DNA of 38,378 bases, from assembly GCA_902785425.1 (NCBI GenBank), contig CACZYP010000013.1, positions 1 through 38,378 of the forward strand. Direction: 5' to 3'. This document shows positions 7,836-15,971 of the stretch, in pieces. A model generated the notes under the pieces. The model did no database searches, was not told the DNA's origin, and was given only the letters and a program-made list of their open reading frames with translations. The translations under genes were made by a program, and so were the position numbers. This DNA comes from an uncultured Ruminococcus sp. (GTDB lineage Bacteria > Bacillota > Clostridia > Oscillospirales > Acutalibacteraceae). Each line of letters begins with the position of its first letter. The first letter of the stretch is position 1.

Positions 7836-9020
7836 ATGTCAGTAGGAAGATTCGGAGTTCACGGCGGTCAGTACATTCCCGAAACGCTTATGAACGCAGT
7901 AAACGAGCTTGAAGAGGCTTATAACCATTACAAAAACGATCCCGAGTTCAACAGAGAGCTTACGGAGCTTTTTAACGAATACGCAGGCAGACCGTCAAGA
8001 CTGTACTATGCGGAGAAAATGACAAAGGATCTCGGCGGCGCAAAGATCTATCTCAAAAGAGAAGATCTCAACCATACGGGAGCGCACAAGATAAACAACG
8101 TTCTCGGTCAGGTGCTTCTTGCAAAGAAGATGGGCAAAACAAGAGTTATCGCCGAAACAGGCGCAGGTCAGCACGGTGTTGCAACGGCTACGGCTGCGGC
8201 TCTTTTCGGCATGGAGTGCGAGATATTTATGGGCAAGGAGGATACCGTTCGTCAGGCTCTCAACGTATACAAGATGAGACTTCTCGGCGCAAAGGTGAAC
8301 GAGGTCGAATCGGGTACGGCTACGCTTAAGGATGCCGTAAACGAGGCTATGAGAGAGTGGACTAACCGTATCTCCGATACGCATTACGTACTCGGTTCCG
8401 TTATGGGTCCTCATCCGTTCCCGACTATCGTGCGTGACTTCCAGGCTGTTATTTCCAAGGAGATCAAGGAGCAGATGCTTGAAAAAGAAGGCAGACTTCC
8501 CGACGCTGTTGTTGCATGCGTAGGCGGCGGCTCCAACGCTATCGGTGCGTTCTATAACTTCATCGAAGATGAGTCCGTTGAACTTATCGGCTGCGAGGCG
8601 GCAGGCAGAGGTGTTGATACTTTCGAGACTGCTGCAACGATCGCTACGGGCAAACTCGGCATCTTCCACGGCATGAAGAGCTATTTCTGCCAGGACGAAT
8701 ACGGTCAGATAGCACCTGTTTATTCTATCTCGGCAGGTCTTGACTATCCCGGCATCGGACCGGAGCACGCAAATCTTCACGACACGGGCAGAGCGAAGTA
8801 TGTTCCCGTAACAGATGAAGAGGCAGTTGAAGCATTTGAGTATCTTTCAAAGACAGAGGGAATAATCCCCGCTATCGAGAGCGCTCACGCAGTGGCTCAC
8901 GTTATGAAGCTTGCTCCGACAATGGATAAAGACAAGATCATCGTCGTAAATATTTCCGGCCGTGGTGACAAGGATTGTGCGGCTATTGCACGCTACAGAG
9001 GCGAAAATATTACAGAATAA
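7836..9020 (+). CDS. trpB: Tryptophan synthase beta subunit
   Basis: A 394-residue PLP enzyme that condenses indole with L-serine to L-tryptophan. Signatures: N-terminal [15 protein letters not shown], the PLP Lys85 in [18 protein letters not shown], the phosphate-binding GGGSNAIG, and NISGRGDKD near the C-terminus. Length and motifs fit the TrpB1 class that normally pairs with TrpA. I chose ATG 7836 because [11 protein letters not shown] is the family N-terminus, with GAAAGGCGG upstream; the longer frame runs back into the T-box terminator. No trpA or other trp gene is adjacent. Expression is under the Trp T-box, so the cell treats it as tryptophan-responsive. A dispersed 3'-end repeat follows the stop. 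Confidence 0.97.
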   Translation: MSVGRFGVHGGQYIPETLMNAVNELEEAYNHYKNDPEFNRELTELFNEYAGRPSRLYYAEKMTKDLGGAKIYLKREDLNHTGAHKINNVLGQVLLAKKMGKTRVIAETGAGQHGVATATAAALFGMECEIFMGKEDTVRQALNVYKMRLLGAKVNEVESGTATLKDAVNEAMREWTNRISDTHYVLGSVMGPHPFPTIVRDFQAVISKEIKEQMLEKEGRLPDAVVACVGGGSNAIGAFYNFIEDESVELIGCEAAGRGVDTFETAATIATGKLGIFHGMKSYFCQDEYGQIAPVYSISAGLDYPGIGPEHANLHDTGRAKYVPVTDEEAVEAFEYLSKTEGIIPAIESAHAVAHVMKLAPTMDKDKIIVVNISGRGDKDCAAIARYRGENITE

Positions 9021-9021
9021 G

Positions 9022-9080
9022 CATAGCAGGAAGTTTTTTGCCCCGCTTTTTTCAAAAAGCGGGTGAGGGTGTGGGGGCAA
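9022..9080 (+). repeat. 3'-end dispersed repeat, copy B
   Basis: GCAGGAAGTTTTTTG followed by the perfect hairpin CCCGCTTTTTT-CAAAAAGCGGG (9042-9063) and GTGAGGGTGTGGGGG. It starts 2 nt after the trpB stop, in the same orientation as the gene. It may act as the trpB terminator, although no T tract follows the stem. Confidence 0.7.
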
Positions 9081-9093
9081 TGCGATCAACTTA

Positions 9094-9273
9094 TTAAGGA
9101 AGCACTGATTAAATCGAGTGCCCATATTGCGCCGTCAGATTTTAAGTCAGATTGCATGAAACGACCGCAGTAATACTGACGTATTTCAAGGGAGTTGAGT
9201 GCAATATGACAAAAAGATGCAAGCAAGATGGGTACTCAGTCCGCAGGACGTGATTTAATCAGTGGTTCCTTAA
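9094..9273 (+). mobile_element. MITE-like element with 22-24 bp terminal inverted repeats, copy 2 (complete)
   Basis: The left end TTAAGGAAGCACTGATTAAA matches the inverted right end (9252-9273, ending AGTGGTTCCTTAA) with only two or three mismatches. The interior of about 135 nt has no coding frame. The other copy (1-239) is inverted relative to this one. A non-autonomous transposable element is the simplest reading; no transposase is present in the window. The rest of 9274-9490 holds a small repeat (9286-9340) and the terminator-like hairpin at 9411-9437. Confidence 0.75.
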
Positions 9274-9285
9274 GGCTTTTGCTGA

Positions 9286-9340
9286 AGACTGAAAAATGAA
9301 AAATGTCGGAAGTGCTGCGCACTTTAATAATAATCAGAAT
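9286..9340 (+). repeat. A-rich tandem plus short hairpin repeat
   Basis: Tandem GAAAAAT units are followed by the hairpin AAGTGC-TGC-GCACTT. The plan (A-rich direct repeats, then a compact stem-loop) recurs at 33239-33285 and, in a larger version with CAATTGA units, at 31596-31740. Confidence 0.45.
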
Positions 9341-9410
9341 CAACGCATAGCGTTCTGCAATTATTTATTCTTAATAGCCCCTTTTAGAAAAGGCTTTTTG
9401 ACAGACTGGG

Positions 9411-9437
9411 TCGCCCACATTACGTGGGCGATTTTTT
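9411..9437 (+). terminator. Intrinsic terminator in the trpB-kinase intergenic region
   Basis: TCGCCCAC (9411-9418) pairs with GTGGGCGA (9424-9431) and is followed by six T. It lies about 390 nt after trpB and before the kinase promoter, so it separates the two units. Confidence 0.8.
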
Positions 9438-9496
9438 ATGCAAAAGCGAGTATAACAAGATGTGAAATAAATGTAATTTTATTTACAATTTTCCTA

Positions 9497-9525
9497 TTGT
9501 ATGAAAATACATTCTATGATATAAT
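9497..9525 (+). promoter_or_regulatory. sigma-A promoter of the Ser/Thr kinase
   Basis: TTGTAT (9497-9502), a 17-nt spacer and TATAAT (9520-9525) with an extended -10 TGA. It lies 40 nt upstream of the GTG start. Confidence 0.75.
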
Positions 9526-9565
9526 TCAAAGTGGTTGATTATATTTTGAGAGGGGGAAAGCGGCT

Positions 9566-11932
9566 GTGAGATGTTTTTACTGCATGGAAGAGTATGATGA
9601 AGATCTTGACGTTATCTGCCCGTACTGCGGCAACGATGTTGTGGCTCCCGATGCCGACAGCTATTGTCTGCCTGCCGGTACGATACTTGCGAAGCGCTAC
9701 GTTCTCGGCAGAGTGCTGGGCGACGGCGGCTTCGGCATTACATATATCGGTTACGACAAGGCGCTCAAGCGCAAGGTAGCCGTTAAAGAATATTTCCCTA
9801 ACGAGTGCGTCACACGTCAGAAAGGCGAAGCGCAGGTAAGCCCGTTCGGCGGCGAAAGAGGCGAACGCTACGAAAGAGGCCTTAAAAATTTCCAGACAGA
9901 GGCTCAGCGTCTTGCAAAGCTCGGCTCTATCGAGGGCGTTGTCAACGTTTACGACGTTTTTGCCGAAAACGGCACGGCGTATATCGTGATGGAATACCTC
10001 AGCGGCGAGACTGTCGCCCAGATGGTTGAAGCAAACAGATTCTTAGGCTTCGGCAGAACGATGAATATTATTGTTTCCGTGCTGAAAAGCCTTAAAAACG
10101 TTCACAACGCAGGAGTTATCCACCGTGATATCTCTCCGAAGAATATTATAAAAACAAAAGAGGGCAAGATCGTCCTTATAGATTTTGGCGCAGCAAAGCC
10201 GAACACACTGCTAATGTCACGAACTGCTTCGGTAGTTCTTACTCAGGGCTATGCGCCTATCGAGCAGTACGATACGAAGCTCACTCAGGGCACATGGACC
10301 GATGTTTACGCCGTAGCGGCAACGATGTATTATATGCTCACGGGCATAACACCCGATTCGGCGAACTCCCGTCTTGTTTCGGATACGCTCGCTCCCGTTT
10401 CGGAGCTTCATCCCGGTCTGCCCGACAAGCTTGACGATATCATAAAAAATGCTCTTGCCGTTCGCCCCAATGAGCGTACTCAGACGGCAGGCGAGCTGCT
10501 TGAACAGATACTCACGCTTCGCAATGCCGATAATACGACAAGAAGACCGAAACCGAAAAAAAGCCCCGATAAGGCTACTACGGTGAACATTCCGCCGACT
10601 CCGATAGGCTTCAAAAAGAATCCGAAGCCTGTTACAAGCTCGAAGCCTCAGTGGAAAACGTATGCAGGCGGTTCGGCACGTCCTTCTGAAGAGCTTCCTC
10701 CCACAGAGAAAAGGAAGTCAAAGATAATAACGATATCACGTTCCGGAGATCTTATACCGGAGCCGGAGGAAGTTCCCGAAAAGCCGAAGCGAAAAGTTTC
10801 CGGTCCGCTGATCGGTGCTGCAGCTGCACTCGTTGTGGTGCTCGGCGTTCTGATAGGATTCGGGTTCCACGACAGGGCAAACAATGTTCAGGTCCCCAAT
10901 TTCATCGGGCAGAACATAAATGAAGTGCTTGGGAACAGAGAGTATCAATTTGATTTCGATACCGTCTATACATATACGCCCGATACTGATCTTGACGTTA
11001 TCATAGCGCAGAATCCCGTTGCAAGCGTGCGTCATGTCAAGAAGGATTCGCCCGTTAAGCTTACCGTTAACAGCAAGGAAGCCGAGGTAAGCATTCCGGT
11101 GCTTTCAAAACTGTCCGAGACGGTTGCGGTAAACACGCTTAAATCGCTTTATCTTGAGAGCAATATCGTTATAGTTAACAATGATGAGTTTTCCGACGGT
11201 ATGGTAGTAAGCTCCGAGCCTGCAAACGGAACAAAGGTAAAGGTAGGCACTGTAGTTACGCTTTATGTAGCTCAGAACAGTGTTGCCGTTCCGAGCCTCC
11301 TGGGCAAGACCTTGCAGCAGGCAACAGACGAACTTACGGCAAAGGGTCTTACTATAGGCGATGTTACATACGACTACAGCGATGAATACGACACGGGCTG
11401 CATTATGTCGCAGGGCATAGAGCCTGAAACAAAGGTCGTCAAAGGCACGGCTGTCACCGTTATGATAAGCACGGGCAAGCCTGTTCCCGTAACGCTCGAA
11501 GCTACTGTAGAGCTTTCGGGTCTCGGAACACCGTTCTCCGTAAAGGTCGTATGCGACGGAACGACGGAATATGAGCGCAAGCGCTACTCTCTTGTTTTTG
11601 AGGATTCCGAAACGTTCAGCATCACAAGAAATATCAACGAGGGAACAAAGACCGTTGAGGTCTATATCGACGACGAGCTTTACAGGCAGTATTCGTTCGA
11701 TTTTGAAAACAGCACAGTAAACCTTGAAGAGCAGTATGAGGTTAGCGCTCAGAAGAGAAGGAGCGAAAGCAGCAAGCCTGAAAGCTCCGCTGCACCTTCG
11801 CAAAGCGAAAGCTCGACTTCTCACGAAGAAGAGCCTGCTTCAAGTGCGGCAGCTTCTTCCGAAGAAACATCATCGTCAGCCGCATCATCGGGAGCAGTAT
11901 TCCCGCTGCCGACATTCGGTTCGGACGACTGA
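9566..11932 (+). CDS. Membrane Ser/Thr protein kinase with N-terminal zinc ribbon and extracellular PASTA domains
   Basis: A 788-residue single-pass kinase. It begins with a four-Cys zinc ribbon (CFYC at 3-6, CPYC at 18-21). The kinase domain is about 45-315: Gly loop GDGGFG (52-57), VAVKEY with Lys74, HRDISPKN with Asp188 and Asn193, and DFG at 206-208. A Pro/Lys-rich juxtamembrane segment leads to a transmembrane helix (about 413-434). Outside are three PASTA-like repeats (about 440-506, 508-571 and 572-640), a beta-rich region and a Ser/Glu-rich tail ending PLPTFGSDD. PASTA kinases of the PknB/PrkC type sense cell-wall fragments and phosphorylate envelope and division proteins. The start is GTG with the strong ribosome site AGAGGGGG. 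Unlike typical PrkC loci there is no adjacent PP2C phosphatase. The zinc ribbon and HRDIS (not HRDLK) mark it as a separate subfamily. Substrates are unknown. Confidence 0.9.
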   Translation: MRCFYCMEEYDEDLDVICPYCGNDVVAPDADSYCLPAGTILAKRYVLGRVLGDGGFGITYIGYDKALKRKVAVKEYFPNECVTRQKGEAQVSPFGGERGERYERGLKNFQTEAQRLAKLGSIEGVVNVYDVFAENGTAYIVMEYLSGETVAQMVEANRFLGFGRTMNIIVSVLKSLKNVHNAGVIHRDISPKNIIKTKEGKIVLIDFGAAKPNTLLMSRTASVVLTQGYAPIEQYDTKLTQGTWTDVYAVAATMYYMLTGITPDSANSRLVSDTLAPVSELHPGLPDKLDDIIKNALAVRPNERTQTAGELLEQILTLRNADNTTRRPKPKKSPDKATTVNIPPTPIGFKKNPKPVTSSKPQWKTYAGGSARPSEELPPTEKRKSKIITISRSGDLIPEPEEVPEKPKRKVSGPLIGAAAALVVVLGVLIGFGFHDRANNVQVPNFIGQNINEVLGNREYQFDFDTVYTYTPDTDLDVIIAQNPVASVRHVKKDSPVKLTVNSKEAEVSIPVLSKLSETVAVNTLKSLYLESNIVIVNNDEFSDGMVVSSEPANGTKVKVGTVVTLYVAQNSVAVPSLLGKTLQQATDELTAKGLTIGDVTYDYSDEYDTGCIMSQGIEPETKVVKGTAVTVMISTGKPVPVTLEATVELSGLGTPFSVKVVCDGTTEYERKRYSLVFEDSETFSITRNINEGTKTVEVYIDDELYRQYSFDFENSTVNLEEQYEVSAQKRRSESSKPESSAAPSQSESSTSHEEEPASSAAASSEETSSSAASSGAVFPLPTFGSDD

Positions 11933-11949
11933 TACATAAAATCAAAGAT

Positions 11950-11984
11950 ACCGCACAGAGACGAAGCTCTTTGTGCGGTGTTTT
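11950..11984 (+). terminator. Hairpin between the kinase and the YhaM-like gene
   Basis: ACCGCACAGAG pairs with CTCTTTGTGCGGT (small bulge) and is followed by GTTTTC. It is probably a partial terminator, since no separate promoter was seen before the next gene 28 nt downstream. Confidence 0.6.
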
Positions 11985-12011
11985 CAAAATATACGAAGGG
12001 AGTTTTCCACA

Positions 12012-13007
12012 ATGAATGAAAACAATGTTGAAAAGAAGAACAGTTACACTAAATTCTCCGAAGCCGCTGTCGGAACTTCGATAGAACGCCCCGTTGTAGT
12101 GTCAACGGTAAAGGACGCCGAAGGCAAGGGCGGAACTTACGTAAAGCTCACGCTTATGGACGGCAGCTCCGTAATACAAGCAAACATGTGGAAAACAAGC
12201 ACAGCCGAGCTTGAGCAGAAAGGCATAACGGAGGGCTGTATCGCCGATGTTCTGATAGATGTTCAGGAATTCAACGGAAAAAGCTATATTGTAAAGAAGA
12301 TCGCCCCCACAAAAGAATCCGATGTTACGATAGACGACTTTATAAAGACTCCGCCGATACCGAGCAGCGTGATGTTTGACGAGATGATCGCACTTCTGGA
12401 AAGCGCTTCAAATGACTATAACGGAAAATACGAGCCGCTTTCAAAGCTTGCAATAAGCATTCTTACGAGCGAAAAGATCGAAGACCGCTTCAAAACATCG
12501 TCTGCGGCGATAAGCATGCACCACAACATGAAGAGCGGACTTATCTATCACAGCTATCGAATGATGAAGCTGGCTGATGTTATCTGCACCGTTTACCCCG
12601 ATCTTGACAGAGAGCTTCTTCTCTGTTCGGCGGCGCTTCATGATATCGGCAAGGTGTGGGAATATGCTACGAATCTCTACGGCGAGGCGGAATTTACATC
12701 GGCAGGCGTGCTGTTCGGCCATCTGTACCTCGGCGCATCGCTGATAAAGCAGTATTCCGCAAAGTCAAACTACAACCCGGAGAAAGTGATGCTTCTTACT
12801 CATATGATACTGTCGCACCACGGAACACAGGAATACGGCGCTGTGAAAACTCCTGCATTTGCCGAGGCTTACGTTCTGCACTACATTGACAATATCGACG
12901 CTAAGATAGGCACCTGTGAGAATTACTACGAAACACTTATGCCGGGCGAAACAACGGAAAAAACTCCGTTCGGACTTACCAACAGGATATATAAGCCGAG
13001 GCTGTGA
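12012..13007 (+). CDS. yhaM: YhaM-like 3'-5' exoribonuclease (OB fold plus HD domain)
   Basis: A 331-residue protein. The N-terminal half (about 15-100) is an OB-type nucleic-acid binding region (YVKLTLMDGSS through SYIVKKIAPT). The C-terminal HD domain has the metal-binding set: His170/171 (MHHNMKSGLIYHS), HD at 210-211 in ALHDIGKVWEY, His in FGHLYLGA, HH in LSHHGTQEYG, and the final Asp in HYIDNIDAKI. B. subtilis YhaM is a Mn-dependent 3'-5' exonuclease on single-stranded RNA and DNA; length (about 314-330) and motif order agree. The ATG at 12012 has AAGGGAG 9 nt upstream; the longer frame from 11973 begins inside the preceding hairpin. It probably shares the kinase transcript or uses an unseen promoter. 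Confidence 0.88.
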   Translation: MNENNVEKKNSYTKFSEAAVGTSIERPVVVSTVKDAEGKGGTYVKLTLMDGSSVIQANMWKTSTAELEQKGITEGCIADVLIDVQEFNGKSYIVKKIAPTKESDVTIDDFIKTPPIPSSVMFDEMIALLESASNDYNGKYEPLSKLAISILTSEKIEDRFKTSSAAISMHHNMKSGLIYHSYRMMKLADVICTVYPDLDRELLLCSAALHDIGKVWEYATNLYGEAEFTSAGVLFGHLYLGASLIKQYSAKSNYNPEKVMLLTHMILSHHGTQEYGAVKTPAFAEAYVLHYIDNIDAKIGTCENYYETLMPGETTEKTPFGLTNRIYKPRL

Positions 13008-13037
13008 AGAACACGGTGGTTGAAAAGATATAAAAAT

Positions 13038-13077
13038 ACGGTTATGTTCCCAATGAGGAACATAACCGTTTTTTTTA
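13038..13077. terminator. Bidirectional terminator between yhaM and the glycosyltransferase
   Basis: A perfect 13-bp stem (ACGGTTATGTTCC, 13038-13050, with 13057-13069) with a 6-nt loop, followed by eight T on the plus strand. It serves the plus-strand gene; the minus-strand side has a weaker T-rich flank. Confidence 0.9.
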
Positions 13078-14547
13078 AAACAATTTTTTGAAATTCCAAT
13101 ACATCATGTCTATGAATCGGTAAAATTTGTCTTCGTAATCGTAGTCGCCGTCGCTGTCATCGGGAAGATCTATATCAAAATCATCGTCGTCAGAGCTGTA
13201 TTTGGATATGACCTCCTGGAAATCTTTGATAAGGCGTTCTGCTTCCGCTTCATCGGCAAGCAGAGCGGCGTCTTCGTTTGTGGGAAGGATCACCTTGTCG
13301 GTCATTTCGTCAACACAATCTTTCACGATGTCATAGACCTTATACGCCGAATCACGATTGTTGAGCCTTGAACAGCTGTCTTTCATTGAGCGCAGTCTTT
13401 CGGGATATTTCAGAAGGCTGTACACCGTATCGCCGATATTGGAGCGCTTCTTTTCGTGCAGCATATTATGTATCTTATCTTCGGTCGAGGTCTTCTGAAC
13501 ACTGACTGCAAGATTATTTCTTGTAAGATACTCTGTGTTGTCGGTCTCCTGACCCGGGATACCTCTGAAAAGTACCATCGGCAGACATGAAGCGAGAGAC
13601 TCAGTCACCGTAAGTCCGCCGGGCTTCGTTATGATAAGGTCTGCTATGTGCATGTATTTATGAACTTCATCGGTAAAGTAGATGAGCTTCGTCTTTTTCG
13701 TGAGCTGGATCTTAGTGTCACGTCTGAGGGAGTCGTCATGTACCTCAAAGTTGACCTGTATGTTGCCGACACGCATATCGGGGTTACTGTTGATTATCGT
13801 ATTGAACGCATTGAAAAGCTTCTGGTTTCTGCCCGTGATGACGATGACCTGGAAGTCGTGCTCTATATTATTCAGGCTCTCATAGATCTTTAGGATATCG
13901 GTAACGCCGAAGCTGCCTGCCATAACGAGCACCGTCTGAAGCTTCGGGTCGAATCCGAGCTTTTTAAGATGCTCCTCTTTCTGCTCGTCCTTTTCAAAAA
14001 ACACGGGCGGTATCGGGATCCCTACGGGGTGAACGATGCTTCTGTCAACGCCGAGTTTTTCAAGCTGGTCTACCATCTGCTCGCTCGAAACGATATACCT
14101 GCTCACGCACGGATTAATGTAAGATGCGTGAGGCGCAAAGTCGGTGAGTATCGATATAAGCGGTATGTTTGTAATTCCCTTTTCACGAAGCCTTGAACAC
14201 ATGATAGTCATGAACGGATGGGTAGAAACTATGACATCCGGCTTGAACTCTGCAAGCAGAGGGATAAACTTATATGCAAAATGAGAGTTCGACCGCTGTA
14301 CGATCTTATACGTTCCTTTATCCTTATTTGACGCACGGTAAAGCATGCCGTACATTGCAGGAAGCTTTGTTGCGGAGAACTTATATCCCTTGACGATCAT
14401 TTTATTGAAATAGTGATTAACGTACTCAAGCCCGTCTACCGTTTTGACCTCGTTTTCGGGGTTGCGCTCTTTTATCACCTGTTCGAGCGCCTGAGCGGCA
14501 CGCATATGTCCGCCGCCGGTTTTTGCCGATAGGATAAGTACCTTCAT
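13075..14547 (-). CDS. UgtP/MGDG-synthase-type processive glycosyltransferase
   Basis: A 490-residue GT28-like enzyme. The N-terminus LILSAKTGGGHMRAAQAL is the MGDG-synthase signature, followed by KPDVIVSTHPFMT. The C-terminal Rossmann half has LVMAGSFGV, VIVITGRNQKL, and the donor-binding ITKPGGLTVTESLASCLP. Relatives transfer glucose or galactose from UDP-sugar to diacylglycerol, making the glycolipids that anchor lipoteichoic acid and balance the membrane. B. subtilis UgtP is 382 residues. Here about 90 extra C-terminal residues form a strongly acidic stretch (DDDDFDIDLPDDSDGDYDYE) and end in an aromatic/basic helix (FIDMMYWNFKKLF) that could contact the membrane. The ribosome site AAGGAG lies 8 nt before the ATG. 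Monocistronic. The exact sugar is not predictable. Confidence 0.85.
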   Translation of the reverse strand: MKVLILSAKTGGGHMRAAQALEQVIKERNPENEVKTVDGLEYVNHYFNKMIVKGYKFSATKLPAMYGMLYRASNKDKGTYKIVQRSNSHFAYKFIPLLAEFKPDVIVSTHPFMTIMCSRLREKGITNIPLISILTDFAPHASYINPCVSRYIVSSEQMVDQLEKLGVDRSIVHPVGIPIPPVFFEKDEQKEEHLKKLGFDPKLQTVLVMAGSFGVTDILKIYESLNNIEHDFQVIVITGRNQKLFNAFNTIINSNPDMRVGNIQVNFEVHDDSLRRDTKIQLTKKTKLIYFTDEVHKYMHIADLIITKPGGLTVTESLASCLPMVLFRGIPGQETDNTEYLTRNNLAVSVQKTSTEDKIHNMLHEKKRSNIGDTVYSLLKYPERLRSMKDSCSRLNNRDSAYKVYDIVKDCVDEMTDKVILPTNEDAALLADEAEAERLIKDFQEVISKYSSDDDDFDIDLPDDSDGDYDYEDKFYRFIDMMYWNFKKLF

Positions 14548-14661
14548 AGGAACACTCCTTTTGATTTATGCTTGCCTTGAAAAAGTGAAACCGCTTTGCA
14601 CTAAAACAAGGCCTGCGATTCCGATCTTTGAAATTCCGTACCTGATCGGATTGCTTTTTAT

Positions 14662-14690
14662 ATTATACAATGTAATTGCCGTAATATTGC
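14662..14690 (-). promoter_or_regulatory. Possible promoter of the glycosyltransferase
   Basis: A TATAAT box on the minus strand (14662-14667), about 115 nt before the start codon, with only a poor -35 at 17 nt. An imperfect inverted repeat (GATCGGATT with AATCCGATC-like arms, about 14614-14654) lies in the leader. Confidence 0.35.
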
Positions 14691-14788
14691 TAAATTTTTA
14701 TTAATTTTGAAAATCCTTGAAAAACAGACTTGGTTCGACTTTTTTATACAAATTACGCAAATATTAAAGAACTTTAACTCTTTTTTAA

Positions 14789-14817
14789 TTGCAATTGTCA
14801 CTAATTGTGTGTATAAT
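14789..14817 (+). promoter_or_regulatory. sigma-A promoter of the DUF1292/zinc-ribbon pair
   Basis: TTGCAA (14789-14794), a 17-nt spacer and TATAAT (14812-14817). Together with the minus-strand box at 14662 this accounts for the 343-nt divergent region 14548-14890, which has no gene. Confidence 0.65.
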
Positions 14818-14890
14818 ATCAGTGGGGACGTTTGCAGGCTTTGTCAGCGTTTTATAAAACAGTACATATTTGAGGAGAGACAGTACGAAA

Positions 14891-15178
14891 ATGAATACCG
14901 GAAACAACACTCGTGACGACATTATTATACTGACCGACAACACCGGCAAGGCTATTGAGCTGGAGTTTCTGGAGATCGTACATTACAAGGGCAGCGACTA
15001 TGCCGTTATGCTGCCGCTTGACGACACCGACGATGAGGCTGCCGATGTTGTGATTCTGCTGATGGAAGAAGCCGACGACGAAACGGACAGCTACTCCACA
15101 ATAGCAGACGCCGAGCTTCTGAAAAACGTGTTTGCCGTTTTCAAAGAAAACTTTAAAGATACGTATCAATTTGCCTGA
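14891..15178 (+). CDS. DUF1292 family protein
   Basis: A 95-residue acidic protein. The core DIIILTDNTGKAIELEFLEIV, followed by YAVMLPLDD and VVILLMEEADDE, is the DUF1292 (YrzB-type) pattern. The C-terminal NVFAVFKENF helix also fits. The family has no established molecular function; in Firmicutes it often lies near genes for RNA or alanyl-tRNA metabolism, which is not the case here. I chose ATG 14891 because the longer frame opens with a TTG inside the ribosome site (TTTGAGGAGAGA). It is followed by the zinc-ribbon gene, 10 nt downstream. Confidence 0.82.
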   Translation: MNTGNNTRDDIIILTDNTGKAIELEFLEIVHYKGSDYAVMLPLDDTDDEAADVVILLMEEADDETDSYSTIADAELLKNVFAVFKENFKDTYQFA

Positions 15179-15188
15179 GGTGAGTTTT

Positions 15189-15401
15189 ATGCAGTGTCCT
15201 TTCTGCGGTAAAGAAATGAAAAAGGGAGTGCTCAAAGGCGATTCCCACACCACACCAAAATGGGAGAGTGAGGGCGGCAAGCGTTCGCTTTTCGGTTCGG
15301 GAACAGTCGTGCGCAGTGTTAAAAAAACAGGCACGATGTTTGAGATAGGCGGTTATCTGTGTGAAAGCTGCGGCAAGGCGGTAATGGATATAAAAATATA
15401 A
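15189..15401 (+). CDS. Small zinc-ribbon protein (DUF6487-like)
   Basis: A 70-residue protein with CPFC at 3-6 and CESC near 57-60, separated by a beta-rich insert (SHTTPKW, LFGSGTVV). Many Firmicutes encode this as a stand-alone nucleic-acid or protein-binding zinc ribbon of unknown role. The start ATG follows GAGGTGAG, which overlaps the DUF1292 stop, so the pair is coupled. Confidence 0.75.
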   Translation: MQCPFCGKEMKKGVLKGDSHTTPKWESEGGKRSLFGSGTVVRSVKKTGTMFEIGGYLCESCGKAVMDIKI

Positions 15402-15412
15402 CGGATATAATT

Positions 15413-15444
15413 AACGGGGCGCTTATGCGTCCCGTTCAGTTTTT
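15413..15444 (+). terminator. Terminator after the zinc-ribbon gene
   Basis: AACGGGGCGC (15413-15422) pairs with GCGTCCCGTT (15427-15436), one G-T wobble, and is followed by CAGTTTTT. The 3' arm lies inside the last codons of the convergent GrpB-like gene. Confidence 0.75.
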
Positions 15445-15971
15445 CTCCACTCTGCCGCTTCAGCTAAAAGCTTTGTCACCAATTCGCCTTTTTCATTGCA
15501 GTATGTATTTCTGTCGTTCGGATATTTTTCCGACAAGTATTTTTTCATCTCTGCATACTCGTTTGCTTTGTCTTCATGCGAATTCAGATAATCACGGAAA
15601 TTTATGTAGTCGTTCCATTCTTTTGAATCGTACAGCACGACATGAATATGATGAGTGCGTGTGTCTTTTTCAAAATCGCCCATAACAAATAAAAACTGCG
15701 ACGGTCTTTCATCGAATCTGAAAATTATATCTTCCGCTTCAAGCTCATCTTTTTTCGCAAGAACAGCGTCATAATCTCTTACACCTACGGCTATATCTAT
15801 TATCGGCTTTGCAGGTATGGTCTTTATTGATGTGCTGCCTATATGCTGAACGTCAACTGCCGTATCACAAAGAATACGCTTTATAGCCGATACGCAGTCT
15901 GATGCTGCCGATTCCCACTGCGTCTGATGTTCTTCAAGGTAGACCGTACCTCTTTTCATTCCTATGCTCAT
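15423..15971 (-). CDS. GrpB family protein (nucleotidyltransferase fold)
   Basis: A 182-residue protein. The diagnostic stretch is QHIGSTSIKTIPAKPIIDIA, the GST and KPxxD motifs of the GrpB/UPF0157 family, followed by HIHVVLYDSKEW. The family shares the nucleotidyltransferase fold of MNT/antibiotic adenylyltransferases; substrates are mostly unknown. I chose ATG 15969-15971, which overlaps the preceding stop as ATGA and has AGAGG just upstream, over the earlier in-frame start at 15995. Last gene of the minus-strand operon starting at 17797. Confidence 0.82.
   Translation of the reverse strand: MSIGMKRGTVYLEEHQTQWESAASDCVSAIKRILCDTAVDVQHIGSTSIKTIPAKPIIDIAVGVRDYDAVLAKKDELEAEDIIFRFDERPSQFLFVMGDFEKDTRTHHIHVVLYDSKEWNDYINFRDYLNSHEDKANEYAEMKKYLSEKYPNDRNTYCNEKGELVTKLLAEAAEWRKTERDA

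Noticed and set aside
9296-9538. 80-residue open frame before the kinase
   Set aside because: It runs through repeat sequence, the terminator at 9411 and the kinase promoter, so it cannot be a normal gene.
14707-14916. 69-residue frame before the DUF1292 gene
   Set aside because: It overlaps the promoter and ribosome site of the DUF1292 gene and has no ribosome site of its own.
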